Part shown: piece by piece, positions 49,680-49,722 of the stretch | How positions within the stretch are numbered: the stretch's first letter is position 1 | Layout: each line of letters begins with the position of its first letter | From: DSCS01 sp035391585 | Lineage (GTDB): Bacteria > Macinerneyibacteriota > Macinerneyibacteria > Macinerneyibacteriales > DSCS01 | Assembly: GCA_964574875.1 (NCBI GenBank) | Contig: CAZNOX010000012.1 | Span: forward strand, 1-49,722 | Reading direction: 5' to 3' | Length of the DNA stretch: 49,722 nucleotides | Translations under genes and position numbers: made by a program | Notes under the pieces: generated by a model | Told to the model about the DNA's origin: nothing | What the model saw: only the letters and a program-made list of their open reading frames with translations | Databases searched by the model: none

Positions 49680-49722
49680 GAAAAAACCCAGCACTCAATT
49701 TGCATGCAAACTGAGTGCTGGG
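49675..49722 (-). terminator. Intrinsic terminator of a gene beyond the right edge
   Basis: On the minus strand CCCAGCACTCA (49712-49722) pairs with TGAGTGCTGGG (49687-49697), then GGGTTTTTTCTTTTC follows. The inner part GTTTGCATGCAAAT also pairs, so nearly the whole 36-base segment is one long stem. The window ends exactly at the outer base of the stem. Confidence 0.92.

Noticed and set aside
1..49722. CRISPR arrays, insertion sequences, prophage, toxin-antitoxin or defence islands, tRNA and rRNA genes
   Set aside because: No regularly spaced repeats, transposase or phage genes, or RNA gene signatures were seen; the intergenic gaps are short and explained by promoters, leaders and terminators.

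Overview
The window comes from the chromosome of a diderm, probably anaerobic and amino-acid-fermenting bacterium. Evidence for an outer membrane is a TonB-ExbBD system, a BtuB-type receptor, an OmpA-domain protein and two small beta-barrels. Evidence for anaerobic fermentation is Feo ferrous-iron uptake, an [FeFe]-hydrogenase-like sensor, histidine ammonia-lyase with urocanase, and catabolic-looking glutamate dehydrogenase. The style (PorV/UPF0164-like barrel with FlgD-like Ig repeats and OmpA, PTS-IIA/antiporter pair, DRTGG/PHP/hydrogenase locus) is most spirochaete-like, but SecA carries a long insert of the kind seen in Bacteroidetes/Chlorobi-type phyla, so I do not fix the phylum. No phage, transposon, CRISPR, tRNA or rRNA was seen, and no gene-free stretch exceeds about 300 bases.

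Layout. 1-3882 (minus): start of an unknown gene, then aminotransferase, TPR protein, BON-like protein, nadE and a truncated NfeD-like protein. 3899-6125 (minus): exbB-exbD-exbD-tonB between a consensus promoter and an intrinsic terminator. 6232-14908 (minus): a seven-gene envelope/secretion operon (PPM-like/propeller fusion, lytic transglycosylase, two M23 peptidases, secA, pgeF, bioY). 14985-17854 (plus): two unusual membrane proteins. 17847-29479 (minus): fourteen tightly packed genes from one promoter: dGTPase, ribD-ribE-ribBA-ribH, nusB, phosphoesterase, OmpA protein, two DRTGG proteins, PHP protein, two GHKL ATPases and an [FeFe]-hydrogenase-like protein. 29497-32038 (plus): gdhA, then an orphan WtpA-like binding protein with a ModE-like operator. 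32061-33505 (minus): speD-speE with a structured leader. 33537-34260 (minus): unknown secreted protein. 34269-36449 (plus): cobalamin riboswitch and btuB. 36460-38144 (plus): RumA-type methyltransferase and ndk. 38157-41489 (minus): beta-barrel, then feoA-feoB-small Cys-rich protein upstream. 41508-43545 (minus): antiporter and EIIA-like partner. 43552-44886 (minus): subtilisin-like lipoprotein. 44900-45406 (plus): unknown basic protein. 45398-49722 (minus): hutH-hutU, a beta-barrel and an incoming terminator.

How the parts fit: TonB-ExbBD can energise the B12-regulated BtuB-type receptor; Feo supplies iron for the iron-sulfur proteins; HutH/HutU and GdhA belong to amino-acid catabolism. The points most worth a second look are four genes whose -10 box lies only 6-7 bases before the ATG with no ribosome binding site (probable leaderless mRNAs), the ModE-like palindrome on an orphan binding-protein gene, the hydrogenase-like sensory locus with altered proton-relay residues inside a riboflavin superoperon, and a hairpin touching the speD ribosome binding site. 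Most of these are variants of known systems; I did not find one that I can call wholly new with confidence.
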